In this document: piece by piece, positions 8,603 through 18,360 of the stretch
Numbering within the stretch: the stretch's first letter is position 1
Layout: the number at the start of each line of letters is the position of its first letter
Assembly: GCF_034421375.1 (NCBI RefSeq)
Contig: NZ_CP139779.1
Span: 2,232,001-2,296,000 of the forward strand
Source: Microbacterium invictum
GTDB lineage: Bacteria; Actinomycetota; Actinomycetes; Actinomycetales; Microbacteriaceae
Direction of reading: 5' to 3'
DNA length: 64,000 nucleotides
The notes under the pieces: generated by a model
Told to the model about the DNA's origin: nothing
The model's input: the letters and a program-made list of their open reading frames with translations, nothing else
The model's database searches: none
Position numbers and translations under genes: made by a program

Positions 8603-10429
8603 GTGATCCAATTCGATGTTCCGGCCGTGGTCCCCGCCGACCCCGACGCCAACATCAGCGATTTGCTCGTGGAGCGTGTGAAGGCGACCCCCGAACGCCC
8701 GCTCTTCGCCGTCCCCGAGAAGGACGGGTGGCGGGACATCACCGGCGCCCAGTTCCACGCGCAGGTCATCGCGCTGGCCAAGGGCCTGATCGCCGCCGGC
8801 GTCGAGCCGGGCGACAAGATCGCGTTCATCGCCCGGACGACCTACGACTGGACCCTCGTCGACTTCGCTATCTTCTTCGCCGGAGCGGTGATGGTGCCGA
8901 TCTACGAGACGAGCTCCGCCGCGCAGATCTCCTGGATCCTCGCCGACTCCGGGGCCGTCGGCGTCATCGCCGAATCCGCCGAGCACGCCGGCCGCGTCGC
9001 CGAGGTCAAGGCCGAGCTCCCGCTGGTGCGTTCGGTGTGGCAGATGCACTCCGGCGACCTCGACACCCTCGTCGCCCAGGGCAGGGACGTGTCCGACGAA
9101 GAGGTCGAGCGTCGCCGCAACCTCGCCGTCGGCGCCGACATCGCCACCCTCATCTACACCTCGGGGTCGACGGGGCGCCCCAAGGGATGCGTCCTCACCC
9201 ACAGCAACTTTGTCGAGCTCGCCCGCAACTCCGCGGTCGCTCTGAACGAAGTCGTGCAGACGCCCGGGGCATCCACTCTGCTGTTCATCACGACCGCACA
9301 CGTCTTCGCGCGCTTCATCTCCATCCTCAACGTCCACGCGGGCGTCAAGACCGGGCATCAGCCCGACACCAAGCAGCTGCTGCCCGCACTCGGATCGTTC
9401 CAGCCGACGTTCCTCCTGGCGGTGCCGCGGGTGTTCGAGAAGGTCTACAACTCGGCCGAGCAGAAGGCGGAGGCCGGGGGCAAGGGGAAGATCTTCCGCG
9501 CCGCGGCCCACGCGGCGATCGAGCACTCCGCTCTGCTGCAGGACGGGAAGAAGATCCCGCTCGGCCTCCGGCTGAAGTTCCGCCTGTTCGACCGCCTGGT
9601 CTACAGCAAGCTGCGGGCTGCGATGGGCGGACGCGTCACCTACGCGGTATCGGGCTCCGCGCCGCTGGGCGAGCGTCTCGGGCACTTCTTCCACAGCCTG
9701 GGCGTGGTCATCCTCGAGGGCTACGGTCTCACCGAGACCACGGCGCCCGCCACGGTGAACCTCGCGACGAAGTCGAAGATCGGCACTGTCGGTCCGGCAC
9801 TGCCGGGGGTCAGCGTCCGGCTCGCCGACGACGGCGAGATCGAGGTGCGCGGCATCAACGTCTTCAAGGAGTACTGGCGCAACCCCGAGGCCACGGCCGC
9901 CGCGTTCGACGGCGACTGGTTCAAGACCGGCGACATCGGCACGTTCGACACCGAGGGGTTCCTCAAGATCACCGGCCGCAAGAAGGAGATCATCGTCACC
10001 GCCGGCGGCAAGAACGTCGCGCCCGCCGCACTCGAAGACCCGATCCGAGCCAACCCCATCGTCGGGCAGGTGGTCGTCGTCGGCGATCAAAAGCCGTTCA
10101 TCTCGGCGCTGATCACGCTCGACCCCGAGATGCTGCCGACGTGGTTGGCCAACAACGGCCTTCCGGGCGACATGTCGCTGGCCGACGCGGCGAAGAACGA
10201 CAAGGTCCGCGCCGAAGTGCAGCGGGCCGTCGACACCGCCAACGCCACCGTTTCGCGTGCGGAATCCATCCGGAAGTTCACGATCCTGCCGTCGGAGTGG
10301 ACGGAGGCCAGCGGCCACCTCACGCCGAAGATGAGCATCAAGCGTCACACGATCGTGTCCGACTTCCGTGGCGAGATCGACGAGATCTACTCCGCACCCG
10401 TGAACACCACGAACGTCTCGATCCCCTGA
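8603..10429 (+). CDS. Long-chain fatty acid-CoA ligase (FadD15 type)
   Basis: 608-aa AMP-forming ligase. The ATP loop YTSGSTGRPKG lies near 183-193, GYGLTETTAP near 373, the TGD motif near 440, and the catalytic Lys region GRKKEIIVTAGGKNVAP near 457-473. It activates fatty acids to acyl-CoA through an acyl-adenylate. The GTG has a strong AAGGAG site 6 nt upstream. It ends in a perfect terminator shared with def. FadD15 (Rv2187) occupies the same neighbourhood in M. tuberculosis. Chain-length preference cannot be read from sequence. Confidence 0.92.
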   Translation: MIQFDVPAVVPADPDANISDLLVERVKATPERPLFAVPEKDGWRDITGAQFHAQVIALAKGLIAAGVEPGDKIAFIARTTYDWTLVDFAIFFAGAVMVPIYETSSAAQISWILADSGAVGVIAESAEHAGRVAEVKAELPLVRSVWQMHSGDLDTLVAQGRDVSDEEVERRRNLAVGADIATLIYTSGSTGRPKGCVLTHSNFVELARNSAVALNEVVQTPGASTLLFITTAHVFARFISILNVHAGVKTGHQPDTKQLLPALGSFQPTFLLAVPRVFEKVYNSAEQKAEAGGKGKIFRAAAHAAIEHSALLQDGKKIPLGLRLKFRLFDRLVYSKLRAAMGGRVTYAVSGSAPLGERLGHFFHSLGVVILEGYGLTETTAPATVNLATKSKIGTVGPALPGVSVRLADDGEIEVRGINVFKEYWRNPEATAAAFDGDWFKTGDIGTFDTEGFLKITGRKKEIIVTAGGKNVAPAALEDPIRANPIVGQVVVVGDQKPFISALITLDPEMLPTWLANNGLPGDMSLADAAKNDKVRAEVQRAVDTANATVSRAESIRKFTILPSEWTEASGHLTPKMSIKRHTIVSDFRGEIDEIYSAPVNTTNVSIP

Positions 10430-10444
10430 CGTCCGAGTGCCGAT

Positions 10445-10497
10445 CTGACACGAGCCGGATCAACGACGCTGCGCGGCATTGATCCGGCTCGTGTCAG
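10445..10497. terminator. Bidirectional terminator with 19-bp perfect stem
   Basis: Arms 10445-10463 and 10479-10497 are perfectly complementary around a 15-nt loop. It lies between the convergent fadD-like gene and def, and the right arm contains the def stop codon. There is no strong T run on either side. Confidence 0.8.
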
Positions 10498-10985
10498 AAC
10501 CAGTCGGACTCGCGGACCTCGCGCATCGCGATCTTCCGGTCGTCGGGGCGGAGCCGCGACAGGTAGAGCATGCCGTCGAGGTGGTCGGTCTCATGCTGGA
10601 GCGCCTGGGCGAGAAGGCCCTCGCCCTCGATGACGCGTTCGGCGCCGTCGAGGTCGATGCCACGGACCCGGGCGTAGGGATGACGCATCGCGTCGTGCCA
10701 CAGGCCCGGCACCGACAGGCATCCCTCCCCCGTCGGGACGGGCTCGCCCGAGACCTCTTCGAGGACGGGGTTCAAGATGTATCCGATGTCGCCGTCGATG
10801 TTCCAGCTGAACGCCCGCAGCGGCACGCCGATCTGCGGGGCGGCGACGCCGGCGCGCCCGGGGAGCTCGACAGTGTCGATCAGGTCCTGCACCAGCGCAC
10901 GGATTCCATCGTCGATCTCGGTGATGGGCGCGCTGGGCGCGCGGAGGACAGGGTCGCCGAACAGGCGGATGGGTCGAACCGTCAT
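10494..10985 (-). CDS. def: Peptide deformylase
   Basis: 163-aa metalloenzyme that removes the N-formyl group from new proteins. The three motifs are present: GVAAPQIG (46-53, slightly divergent from the usual GxGLAAPQ), EGCLSVPG (metal Cys89) and QHETDHLDG (metal His131 and His135, catalytic Glu132). The stop codon sits inside the 19-bp terminator stem. It follows a MinD/ParA-like gene with a 10-bp gap, so the two are probably cotranscribed. No methionyl-tRNA formyltransferase is nearby. Confidence 0.95.
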   Translation of the reverse strand: MTVRPIRLFGDPVLRAPSAPITEIDDGIRALVQDLIDTVELPGRAGVAAPQIGVPLRAFSWNIDGDIGYILNPVLEEVSGEPVPTGEGCLSVPGLWHDAMRHPYARVRGIDLDGAERVIEGEGLLAQALQHETDHLDGMLYLSRLRPDDRKIAMREVRESDWF

Positions 10986-10995
10986 CGGACCGCGC

Positions 10996-12594
10996 TCACG
11001 CGGCCGGGGCGAGGGAGCGCAGCCCCTCGACGACGGTCGCCGCCAGCTCGCGCGCGGCGAGACGCGTGGCGGGCTGCAGGTCGCGGAACGTGATGGCGCT
11101 CCCCGCCGCGATCTGCGGATCGAACGGCATGCGGATCACCTGGCGCACCCGGCTGCGGAAGTGCGTCTCGAGCTCGTCGGGCCGCACCACCGGGGGCCCC
11201 GGGCGGGAGTTGTTCAGCACGACGACGGCGTTCTTCACGTGCTCGGCGTACCCGTTGGTCTCGAGCCACGTCAGGGTCTCGGACGCCAGACGCGCCTCGT
11301 CGACGCTGAGGCCCGCCACCACGACGATCTGATCGGCGAGCTCGAGCGTGGCCCCCATGACCGAGTGCACGATGCCGGTGCCGGTGTCGGTCAGAACGAT
11401 CGAGTAGTAGTGCGCCGCGAGAGTGGCCACGTCGTGGTAGTCGCGGTCGCTGAACGCCTCCGAGACCCGGGGGTCTGCGTCGGAGGCGAGCACGTCCAGT
11501 CGCGTCTCGTCGCGCGCGACGATCTGCGAGATGTCGTTGTAGCCGGTCACTTCGGCGCGGGCGCGCGCGAGGTCGCGGACCGTCTTGCCGTTCGCGCGGG
11601 CGATGCGCTCGGCCAGCGTCCCTCGATCGGGGTTGGCGTCGACGGCGATGACACGATCGTCGCGGGCGTCGGCGAGAGCCATGCCGAGCAGTGTCGTGAT
11701 GGTCGTCTTGCCGACTCCTCCCTTCCGCGAGAGGACCGGCACGAAGCGCGCGCCGCCGGTGAGGGGCACGCCGATGCGACGGTCGAGTTCCTTCCGCGCC
11801 CGTGCGCGCTTGCTGTCGCCCAGATTCACCCGCCGTCCGGTCAGCGAGTACACCAGGTGGCGCCACACGCCCTCGGGTTCGGGACGGACGAGGTGACGCT
11901 GATCGAGGAGGCGGTCGGGAGTCAGCAGATCGGAGGTCTCGCGGGTTCCCTCGAACTCGCCGAGACGCTTGGAGGTCAGCTCCAGGTCGTTGCGCGTCGT
12001 CACCCGTTCAGCCGAGTGAGCGCGAGACGGGCGCTCGGGCTGATCGGGATGCTGCAGCTGCCACCGTGTCGCGGGGACCGAACCGGTGCGGGTGGTCGGC
12101 GGCGCCGTGTCGGAACCGACCGCAGCGGTCGCCGCGGCGACCGCGGAGACGCCGGTGACCGTGGCCGCGGCCGGAGTGTCTTCGGGGGCGTCCTCGACGA
12201 CGTCGGCATCCACGTGATCCGGGTGCGGGGAATCGGCGGGCACGTCGACGGCGTCCTGCGCCGGGTGTCCGTCCTCCTCGACGATCTCGGCCTCGGCGGT
12301 CTCGGCCGGCGGCTCGATCGCGACCGGCTCGCCGACCGGCGAGGCCGCCTCTGCTCCATCCGGCTCGCCGATCTCGAGGGCCGGGATCTCGTCGCGAGGC
12401 TGCGGCACCTCGTCGTCCACGACGTCCTCGTCGTCGAGGGCGTCTTCGTCGGTCGGGGAGGGGAGGATGACGCTGACCTGGGCGGTCTGACCGCCCAGGA
12501 CTCCGAGAGCAGTCGTGTCGATGCTCACGGTGTCGGGGAGGACGCCGTTCTCATCGTCGTCCTCGGGCGTTTCATCGAAGGCGTCGGGCGTCAC
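10996..12594 (-). CDS. MinD/ParA-type ATPase with long acidic disordered N-terminus
   Basis: 532 aa. Residues 1 to about 240 are acidic, Pro/Ala-rich and look disordered. Residues 242-275 carry [16 protein letters not shown], a signature of actinobacterial MinD-like proteins linked to type VII secretion (EspI-like). The deviant Walker A is [10 protein letters not shown] (289-298), followed by [14 protein letters not shown]. The C-terminus resembles MinD/ParA through residue 530. No ESX genes are in the window, so the partner is unknown. The GTG start has a CCAGGAGA ribosome site. It probably heads a unit with def. The role in secretion or positioning is inference. Confidence 0.85.
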   Translation of the reverse strand: MTPDAFDETPEDDDENGVLPDTVSIDTTALGVLGGQTAQVSVILPSPTDEDALDDEDVVDDEVPQPRDEIPALEIGEPDGAEAASPVGEPVAIEPPAETAEAEIVEEDGHPAQDAVDVPADSPHPDHVDADVVEDAPEDTPAAATVTGVSAVAAATAAVGSDTAPPTTRTGSVPATRWQLQHPDQPERPSRAHSAERVTTRNDLELTSKRLGEFEGTRETSDLLTPDRLLDQRHLVRPEPEGVWRHLVYSLTGRRVNLGDSKRARARKELDRRIGVPLTGGARFVPVLSRKGGVGKTTITTLLGMALADARDDRVIAVDANPDRGTLAERIARANGKTVRDLARARAEVTGYNDISQIVARDETRLDVLASDADPRVSEAFSDRDYHDVATLAAHYYSIVLTDTGTGIVHSVMGATLELADQIVVVAGLSVDEARLASETLTWLETNGYAEHVKNAVVVLNNSRPGPPVVRPDELETHFRSRVRQVIRMPFDPQIAAGSAITFRDLQPATRLAARELAATVVEGLRSLAPAA

Positions 12595-12652
12595 TGGGGG
12601 TCTCCTGGAACAGGCACATCACTGCGCACTCACGGTGAGGCGCCGTTCCAGG

Positions 12653-15600
12653 CTAGTGCGCGGGGCGGATGACGACCAAAAGGTCGCCCGCCTCGACCTG
12701 TGCGGTCGGGGCGATCGCGATGCGCTCGACGACGCCGTCGACGGGGGCGGTGATGGCCGCCTCCATCTTCATCGCCTCGATCGACGCGATCGGCTGCCCC
12801 GCCGTCACGGTGGCATCGACCTCGGTCTTGACCGTGACCACCCCGGCGAAGGGCGCGGCCACCTGGCCCGGCCGCGACGTGTCGGCGCGCTCGGCCTGGC
12901 GGGTCTCGACGCTGATGCTGCGATCGCGCACGTACACGGGGCGGAGCTGTCCGTTCAGCGTGGTCATGACGGTGCGCATGCCCTTGGCGTCCGCCTCGCC
13001 GATGGCCTCCAGGCCCACGTAGAGCTGGACGCCGGGATCGATCTCGGCGACGTGCTCTTCGCCCGGGGTGAGTCCGTAGAGGTAGTCGGGGGTCCCCAGG
13101 GTCGACAGATCTCCGAAGGTCTCGCGGGCCTTCTCGAATTCGCGCGCCGGCCCGGGGAAGAGGAGCCGGTTGAGGGTCCGCCGCCGCGACGCGGCGTCGC
13201 CGGCCAGCCCCGCCGTCTCCTCCGGCGTCAGGGGCGGGATCTCGATCGACACGTTCCGGCCGGCGAGCACCTTCGTGCGGAAGGGTTCGGGCCAGCCGCC
13301 GGGGAGGTCGCCCAGCTCACCGGCCATGAAACCGACGACCGAGTCGGGGATGTCGTAGTTCTGGGGGTTCTCGGCGAAGTCGGCGGGGTCGGCCTTGGCC
13401 GCCACGAGCGCGAGGGCGAGATCGCCCACGACCTTCGAGGACGGTGTCACCTTGGGGATGCGTCCGAGGATGCGGTCCGCGGCGGCGTACATGTCCTCGA
13501 TGAGCTCGAAGTCGTCGGCGAGGCCCAGTGCGATGGCCTGCTGACGCAGGTTCGAGAGCTGACCACCGGGGATCTCGTGGTGGTACACGCGGCCGGTGGG
13601 GCCGGCCAGGCCCGACTCGAAGGGGCGGTAGAGGTGCCGCACCCCCTCCCAGTAGGGCTCGAGGTCGCTCACGGCCTGGAGGTCGATGCCGGTGTCGCGC
13701 TCGGTGTGCGCCAGCGCCGCGACCAGGGCCGACAGCGAGGGCTGACTGGTCGTGCCGGCCAGAGGCGCGGCGGCCGCGTCGACGGCGTCGACCCCGGCCG
13801 CGCTCGCGGCCAGCAGCGTCGCCAGCTGTCCCCCGGCGGTGTCGTGGGTATGCAGGTGCACCGGGAGGTCGAACCGCTCGCGAAGGGCCGTCACGAGGCG
13901 TGCGGCCGCGGCGGGGCGCAGGAGCCCGGCCATGTCCTTGATCGCGAGGATGTGCGCGCCCGAGGCGACGATCTGATCGGCGAGGCGCAGGTAGTAGTCC
14001 AGCGTGTACAGCTGCTCTGCGGGGTCGAGGAGGTCGCCGGTGTAGCAGACCGCGACCTCGGCGACGGCGGTCCCGGTGTCGAGGACCGAGCGGATGGCGG
14101 GGACCATCTGGTCGACGTCGTTGAGGGCGTCGAAGATGCGGAAGATGTCCACGCCCGTCGAGGCGGCCTCGCGGACGAAGGCGTCGGTGACCTCGACCGG
14201 TCTCGGCGTGTAGCCGACGGTGTTGCGGCCGCGCAGCAGCATCTGGATCGGGATGTTGGGGACGGCGCCGCGCACCGCCGCGAGACGCTCCCACGGATCC
14301 TCGGCGAGGAACCGCAGCGCCACGTCGTAGGTCGCCCCACCCCAGGCCTCGATCGACAGCAGCTCGGGAGTCATCCTCGCCACGTGCGGCGCGCAGCGGA
14401 CGAGGTCCCGCGTGCGCACCCGGGTCGCCAGAAGTGACTGATGCGCATCGCGGTAGGTCGTCTCGGTCACCGCCAACGGCGTCTGCTCCCGGAGGGCACG
14501 GGCGAAACCCGCGGGACCCAGCTCGCGCAGACGCTGGAGGTTGCCCGGGGGCGCCGGGGCGAGCAGGTCGATGTCGGGGAGCTTGCTCCCCGGCGACACC
14601 GACACCGGCTTCTCGCCGTAGGGCCGGTTCACCGTGACATCGGCCAGCCAGTTCAGCAGCTTGGTCGCGCGGTCTCGCGACGGGTGGCTGGTGAGCAGGC
14701 GAGGACGCTCTTCGATGAACGCGGTGCTCAGATCCCCTGCCACGAACGCGGGGTCGTCGAGCACGGCGCGCAGGAACGGGATGTTGGTGGCGACACCGCG
14801 GATGCGGAATTCCGCCAGGGCACGCCGGGCGCGCGCGACGGCGGCGGGGTAGTCACGCCCTCGACAGGTGAGCTTGGCCAGCATCGAGTCGAAGTGGGGG
14901 CTGATCTGCGAGCCCGCTGCCGTCGTCCCGCCGTCCAGTCGGATGCCGGCGCCGCCGGGCGAACGGTAGGTGGTGATCCTGCCGGTGTCGGGACGGAACC
15001 CCTGGGAGGGGTCCTCGGTGGTGATGCGGCACTGCAGGGCGGCGCCGCGCAGCACGATGCGATCCTGCGAAAGACCCAGGTCGTCCAGGCTCTCCCCCGC
15101 GGCGATCCGCATCTGGGACTGGACGAGGTCGACGTCCGTCACCTCCTCGGTGACGGTGTGCTCGACCTGGATGCGGGGGTTCATCTCGATGAAGACATGC
15201 TGGCCCGCCCGCTCCCCCGCCGTGTCGACCAGGAACTCGACGGTGCCGGCGTTGACGTAGCCGATCGACTCGGTGAAGGCCACCGCGTCGCGGTGGATGC
15301 GCTGACGCAGATCGTCGTCGAGGTTCGGTGCGGGGGCGATCTCGATGACCTTCTGATGGCGGCGCTGCACCGAGCAGTCGCGCTCGAAGAGGTGGACGGT
15401 GTGCCCCGTGGCATCCGCGAGGATCTGCACCTCGATATGCCGCGGCCGGACGACCGCCTGCTCGAGGAAGACGCGCGGGTCGCCGAAGGCGGCACCGGCC
15501 TCGCGCATCGCCTCGGCGATCGCGGGGGGCAGTTCGGCCGCGCTCTCCACGCGGCGCATTCCGCGGCCTCCGCCGCCGGCGACGGCCTTGACGAAGATGG

Positions 15601-16060
15601 GGAACCCGATGTCGGCAGCCTGCGACACCAGTTCCTCGACGTCGTCGGAGGCCTCGGTCGAGCGCAGCACCGGCACCCCGGCTGCCACGGCATGCTCCTT
15701 GGCGGTCACCTTGTTCCCGGCCATCGCGAGAGCCCGGGCGGGAGGCCCGATGAAGGTGATGCCGTTCTCGGCGGCGCGGGAGGCCAGCTCGGGGTTCTCG
15801 GAGAGGAATCCGTAGCCCGGATAGATCGCGTCGGCACCGGATTCCAGCGCGACCCGGATGATCTCGTCGACGTCGAGATAGGCGCGCACCGGGTGACCCG
15901 GCTCACCGATGACATAGGACTCGTCGGCCTTCTGCCGGTGCAGCGAACCGCGGTCTTCGAAGGGGAAGACCGCGACGGTGCGGGCTCCCAGCTCGTAGGC
16001 GGCGCGGAAGGCGCGGATCGCGATTTCACCGCGATTGGCGACCAGGATCTTCTCGAACAT
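12653..16060 (-). CDS. pyc: Pyruvate carboxylase
   Basis: 1135 aa, biotin enzyme that carboxylates pyruvate to oxaloacetate to refill the TCA cycle. Domains in order are biotin carboxylase (about 1-450, with ATP-grasp GGGGRGMRRVESA and FIEMNPRIQVEHTVTEEV), carboxyltransferase (about 530-800, with FRIFDALNDVDQM), the PC-specific linker domain, and a C-terminal biotinyl domain with EAMKMEAAI (biotin Lys near 1100). I chose the ATG at 16060 over an in-frame GTG two codons upstream because it lies 5 nt from GCGAGG. It is divergent from the ParA gene. Confidence 0.95.
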   Translation of the reverse strand: MFEKILVANRGEIAIRAFRAAYELGARTVAVFPFEDRGSLHRQKADESYVIGEPGHPVRAYLDVDEIIRVALESGADAIYPGYGFLSENPELASRAAENGITFIGPPARALAMAGNKVTAKEHAVAAGVPVLRSTEASDDVEELVSQAADIGFPIFVKAVAGGGGRGMRRVESAAELPPAIAEAMREAGAAFGDPRVFLEQAVVRPRHIEVQILADATGHTVHLFERDCSVQRRHQKVIEIAPAPNLDDDLRQRIHRDAVAFTESIGYVNAGTVEFLVDTAGERAGQHVFIEMNPRIQVEHTVTEEVTDVDLVQSQMRIAAGESLDDLGLSQDRIVLRGAALQCRITTEDPSQGFRPDTGRITTYRSPGGAGIRLDGGTTAAGSQISPHFDSMLAKLTCRGRDYPAAVARARRALAEFRIRGVATNIPFLRAVLDDPAFVAGDLSTAFIEERPRLLTSHPSRDRATKLLNWLADVTVNRPYGEKPVSVSPGSKLPDIDLLAPAPPGNLQRLRELGPAGFARALREQTPLAVTETTYRDAHQSLLATRVRTRDLVRCAPHVARMTPELLSIEAWGGATYDVALRFLAEDPWERLAAVRGAVPNIPIQMLLRGRNTVGYTPRPVEVTDAFVREAASTGVDIFRIFDALNDVDQMVPAIRSVLDTGTAVAEVAVCYTGDLLDPAEQLYTLDYYLRLADQIVASGAHILAIKDMAGLLRPAAAARLVTALRERFDLPVHLHTHDTAGGQLATLLAASAAGVDAVDAAAAPLAGTTSQPSLSALVAALAHTERDTGIDLQAVSDLEPYWEGVRHLYRPFESGLAGPTGRVYHHEIPGGQLSNLRQQAIALGLADDFELIEDMYAAADRILGRIPKVTPSSKVVGDLALALVAAKADPADFAENPQNYDIPDSVVGFMAGELGDLPGGWPEPFRTKVLAGRNVSIEIPPLTPEETAGLAGDAASRRRTLNRLLFPGPAREFEKARETFGDLSTLGTPDYLYGLTPGEEHVAEIDPGVQLYVGLEAIGEADAKGMRTVMTTLNGQLRPVYVRDRSISVETRQAERADTSRPGQVAAPFAGVVTVKTEVDATVTAGQPIASIEAMKMEAAITAPVDGVVERIAIAPTAQVEAGDLLVVIRPAH

Positions 16061-16134
16061 GCACACCTCGCGGTTGGGCCGTGTGGTCTGGGCTGTGTGT
16101 GCTCTCAGCCTAGGGGACGGTAACGTAGTGCCTC

Positions 16135-16944
16135 GTGCACGTACTCTCCGTCAGCTCGCTCAAGGGCGGGGTCGGCAAGACGACCGTGACGCTCGGACTC
16201 GCTTCGGCCGCTTTCGCGCGGGGAGTCCGGACGTTGGTCGTCGACCTGGACCCGCAGTCCGACGTGTCGACGGGGATGGACATCCAGGTCGCCGGTCGCC
16301 TCAACATCGCCGATGTCCTGGCCAATCCGAAGGAGAAGGTCGTCCGGCAGGCGATCACCTCCTCCGGCTGGGCGAAGGTGCACCCCGGGACGATCGACGT
16401 GATGATCGGAAGCCCCTCGGCGATCAATTTCGACGGACCGCACCCGAGCGTGCGCGACGTGTGGAAGCTCGAAGAGGCGCTGGCCACGATCGAGGCCGAC
16501 TACGACCTCGTTCTCATCGACTGCGCGCCCTCCCTGAACGCCCTGACGCGCACCGCATGGGCCGCGAGCGACCGCGTCATCGTCGTCACCGAGCCGGGCC
16601 TGTTCTCCGTCGCCGCCGCCGACCGTGCGCTGCGCGCCATCGAAGAGATCCGTCGCGGCCTGTCCCCCCGCCTCCAGCCGCTGGGACTCGTCGTCAACCG
16701 TGTGCGTCCGCAGTCGATCGAGCACCAGTTCCGCATCAAGGAGCTCCGTGACATGTTCGGCCCGCTCGTCCTGAGCCCGCAGCTGCCCGAGCGGACCTCA
16801 CTCCAGCAGGCGCAGGGCGCCGCGAAGCCCCTGCACATCTGGCCGGGCGACTCAGCGCAGGAGCTCGCGGCCGACTTCGACGCGCTGCTGGACCGGGTGA
16901 TCCGCACCGGGCGCATCCCCACGCCGGGCGAAACGCGCGTCTGA
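16135..16944 (+). CDS. ParA-family ATPase
   Basis: 269 aa. Deviant Walker [11 protein letters not shown] (about 8-17), DLDPQSDVSTG, and DYDLVLIDCAPSLNALT are typical of ParA/Soj proteins that position DNA or protein cargo. No parB or parS-type site is adjacent, so it is an orphan of the PldP kind rather than the chromosome segregation ParA. The GTG start lies 8 nt after TAACGT, close to leaderless. It is divergent from pyc and convergent with the MerR gene, next to the GarA/FtsR group. Confidence 0.85.
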   Translation: MHVLSVSSLKGGVGKTTVTLGLASAAFARGVRTLVVDLDPQSDVSTGMDIQVAGRLNIADVLANPKEKVVRQAITSSGWAKVHPGTIDVMIGSPSAINFDGPHPSVRDVWKLEEALATIEADYDLVLIDCAPSLNALTRTAWAASDRVIVVTEPGLFSVAAADRALRAIEEIRRGLSPRLQPLGLVVNRVRPQSIEHQFRIKELRDMFGPLVLSPQLPERTSLQQAQGAAKPLHIWPGDSAQELAADFDALLDRVIRTGRIPTPGETRV

Positions 16945-17003
16945 CCCGAGGGTGCCTCGGCGCGACCGGTTCGCCTCAGGGCGTCCGAGCCGTGATCGTC
17001 GGC

Positions 17004-17549
17004 TCAGGCCGAGCGCGCGGTACGACGGGCGGCGAGCTCGTCGACGGGATCCGGTGCCTGCGGATCGAACTCCACGAGGGTGGACTCCACCTCGCGCAGC
17101 ACCTTGCCCACCGCGATCCCGAAGACACCCTGCCCGCGGCTGACGAGGTCGATGACCTCGTCGTTCGAGGTGCAGAGGTAGACCGAGGCCCCGTCGCTCA
17201 TGAGTGTCGTGCCGGCGAGGTCGCGGATGCCGGCGGCGCGGAGCTGCTCGACGGCGGTGCGGATCTGCTGCAGGGAGATGCCGGTGTCGAGCAGCCGCTT
17301 GACGAGCTTCAGGACCAGGATGTCGCGGAAGCCGTACAGACGCTGCGATCCCGAGCCGCTCGCGCCGCGCACGGTCGGCTCGACGAGCTGCGTGCGGGCC
17401 CAGTAGTCCAGCTGGCGATAGGTGATGCCGGCGGCGCGGGCCGCGACGGCGCCGCGATAACCCACTTCGTCGTCCATCTGCGGGAGCCCGTCGGTGAACA
17501 GGAGGTCGGCGACGAAGCCGGGTTCGTCGGCCGCTTCACGAGCGGTCAT
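17004..17549 (-). CDS. MerR-family regulator (Rv1830 type)
   Basis: 181 aa from the ATG at 17549, which has a GAGGAGG site 5 nt upstream; an upstream in-frame GTG at 17579 has no such site. The MerR helix-turn-helix starts at GYRGAVAARAAGITYRQLDY, followed by GSGSQRLYGFRDILVLKLVK. The C-terminus (VYLCTSNDEVIDLVSRGQG) is a ligand-like domain shared with Rv1830. In M. tuberculosis the order is garA, ftsR (Rv1828), a nuclease gene, Rv1830. Here the nuclease gene is absent and 115 bp separate this gene from ftsR. Confidence 0.85.
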   Translation of the reverse strand: MTAREAADEPGFVADLLFTDGLPQMDDEVGYRGAVAARAAGITYRQLDYWARTQLVEPTVRGASGSGSQRLYGFRDILVLKLVKRLLDTGISLQQIRTAVEQLRAAGIRDLAGTTLMSDGASVYLCTSNDEVIDLVSRGQGVFGIAVGKVLREVESTLVEFDPQAPDPVDELAARRTARSA

Positions 17550-17664
17550 GCGATCCTCCTCACGGAACGGGGTGCGCACTCCACGCTAGATGAGCCCTGC
17601 CTCCCGGGCAATGACATCCGCCTCAACGCGTCGGCGTGTCGCGGCCGGGCGAGGCTGGTCGCCG

Positions 17665-18360
17665 TCATCCGAGAAGGCGATCGAGGGCGGTGCGCAGCAG
17701 GATCGCGCGCACCTCTTCGAGTTTGCGCGCGAGCTCGGGGGCGACCTCTCCGGCACGGCCTCGCGAGGCGGCATCGGTGCGTCGCAGCAGCGGCGCGAGG
17801 GAGGACTCGATGAGCGAGGCGTCGCGCTCCGCGCTCTGCTTGACACTGCGGACGTGGCGCGGCTCGATGCCGTGACGATCGAGGGCGACCAGCGCCCGCA
17901 GCAGCGTCACGGACTGGTCGGTGTAGCTCTCGGCGGCGGTGATGATCCCGGTGCTGATCGCGTCGTTCAGCAACTGAGGCGCCGCACCGGCGGCCGCCAG
18001 CAGCTCGTCGCGGCGATACCGGCGAGGGGCGGGCACGATCGACGGCGGCGGCGCCGACGTCGGCGGAGCGGGGTCTCTCCCGGCGTCGACGTCGGCGAGG
18101 TAGTCGCGGATGACGCTGAGCGGCAGGTAGTGGTCGCGTTGCAACGTCAGGGCGAGGCGCAGACGATCCAGATCCGCGGGCGAGAACTTGCGGTACCCCG
18201 ACTCGGTGCGGACGGGCGTCACGATCCCCTGAACCTCGAGGAACCGGAGTTTGCTCGAGGTCAGACTCGGGAACTCCGGCGACAGCCTCGCGAGCACCTG
18301 ACCGATGCTGAGAAGGCCCACTGACGACGATCGCTGGCGGGCGGAGGAGGCCGGGGCCAT
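17665..18360 (-). CDS. ftsR: FtsR-like MerR regulator
   Basis: 231 aa. The MerR domain (about 14-85) reads LSIGQVLARLSPEFPSLTSS, FLEVQGIVTP and GYRKFSPADLDRL, matching Rv1828/FtsR, which controls ftsZ in Corynebacterium. A Pro/Ala linker is followed by a helical C-terminal domain (about 120-231). Its ATG overlaps the stop of the FHA gene by one base (TGATG), so translation is coupled. The target is inferred from the family. Confidence 0.88.
   Translation of the reverse strand: MAPASSARQRSSSVGLLSIGQVLARLSPEFPSLTSSKLRFLEVQGIVTPVRTESGYRKFSPADLDRLRLALTLQRDHYLPLSVIRDYLADVDAGRDPAPPTSAPPPSIVPAPRRYRRDELLAAAGAAPQLLNDAISTGIITAAESYTDQSVTLLRALVALDRHGIEPRHVRSVKQSAERDASLIESSLAPLLRRTDAASRGRAGEVAPELARKLEEVRAILLRTALDRLLG

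Noticed and set aside
6826..10482. 1218-codon open frame on the plus strand
   Set aside because: It runs antisense through the acyltransferase and glucokinase genes and out of frame through the fadD-like gene; the peptide is Arg/Asp/Gly-biased as expected of a GC-rich shadow frame.
12515..16123. Long plus-strand open frames over pyc
   Set aside because: Antisense to a confidently assigned pyruvate carboxylase; no domain seen.
16945..17003. Terminator between parA and the MerR gene
   Set aside because: Only a weak 6-bp stem (GAGCCG/CGGCTC) without a T run.
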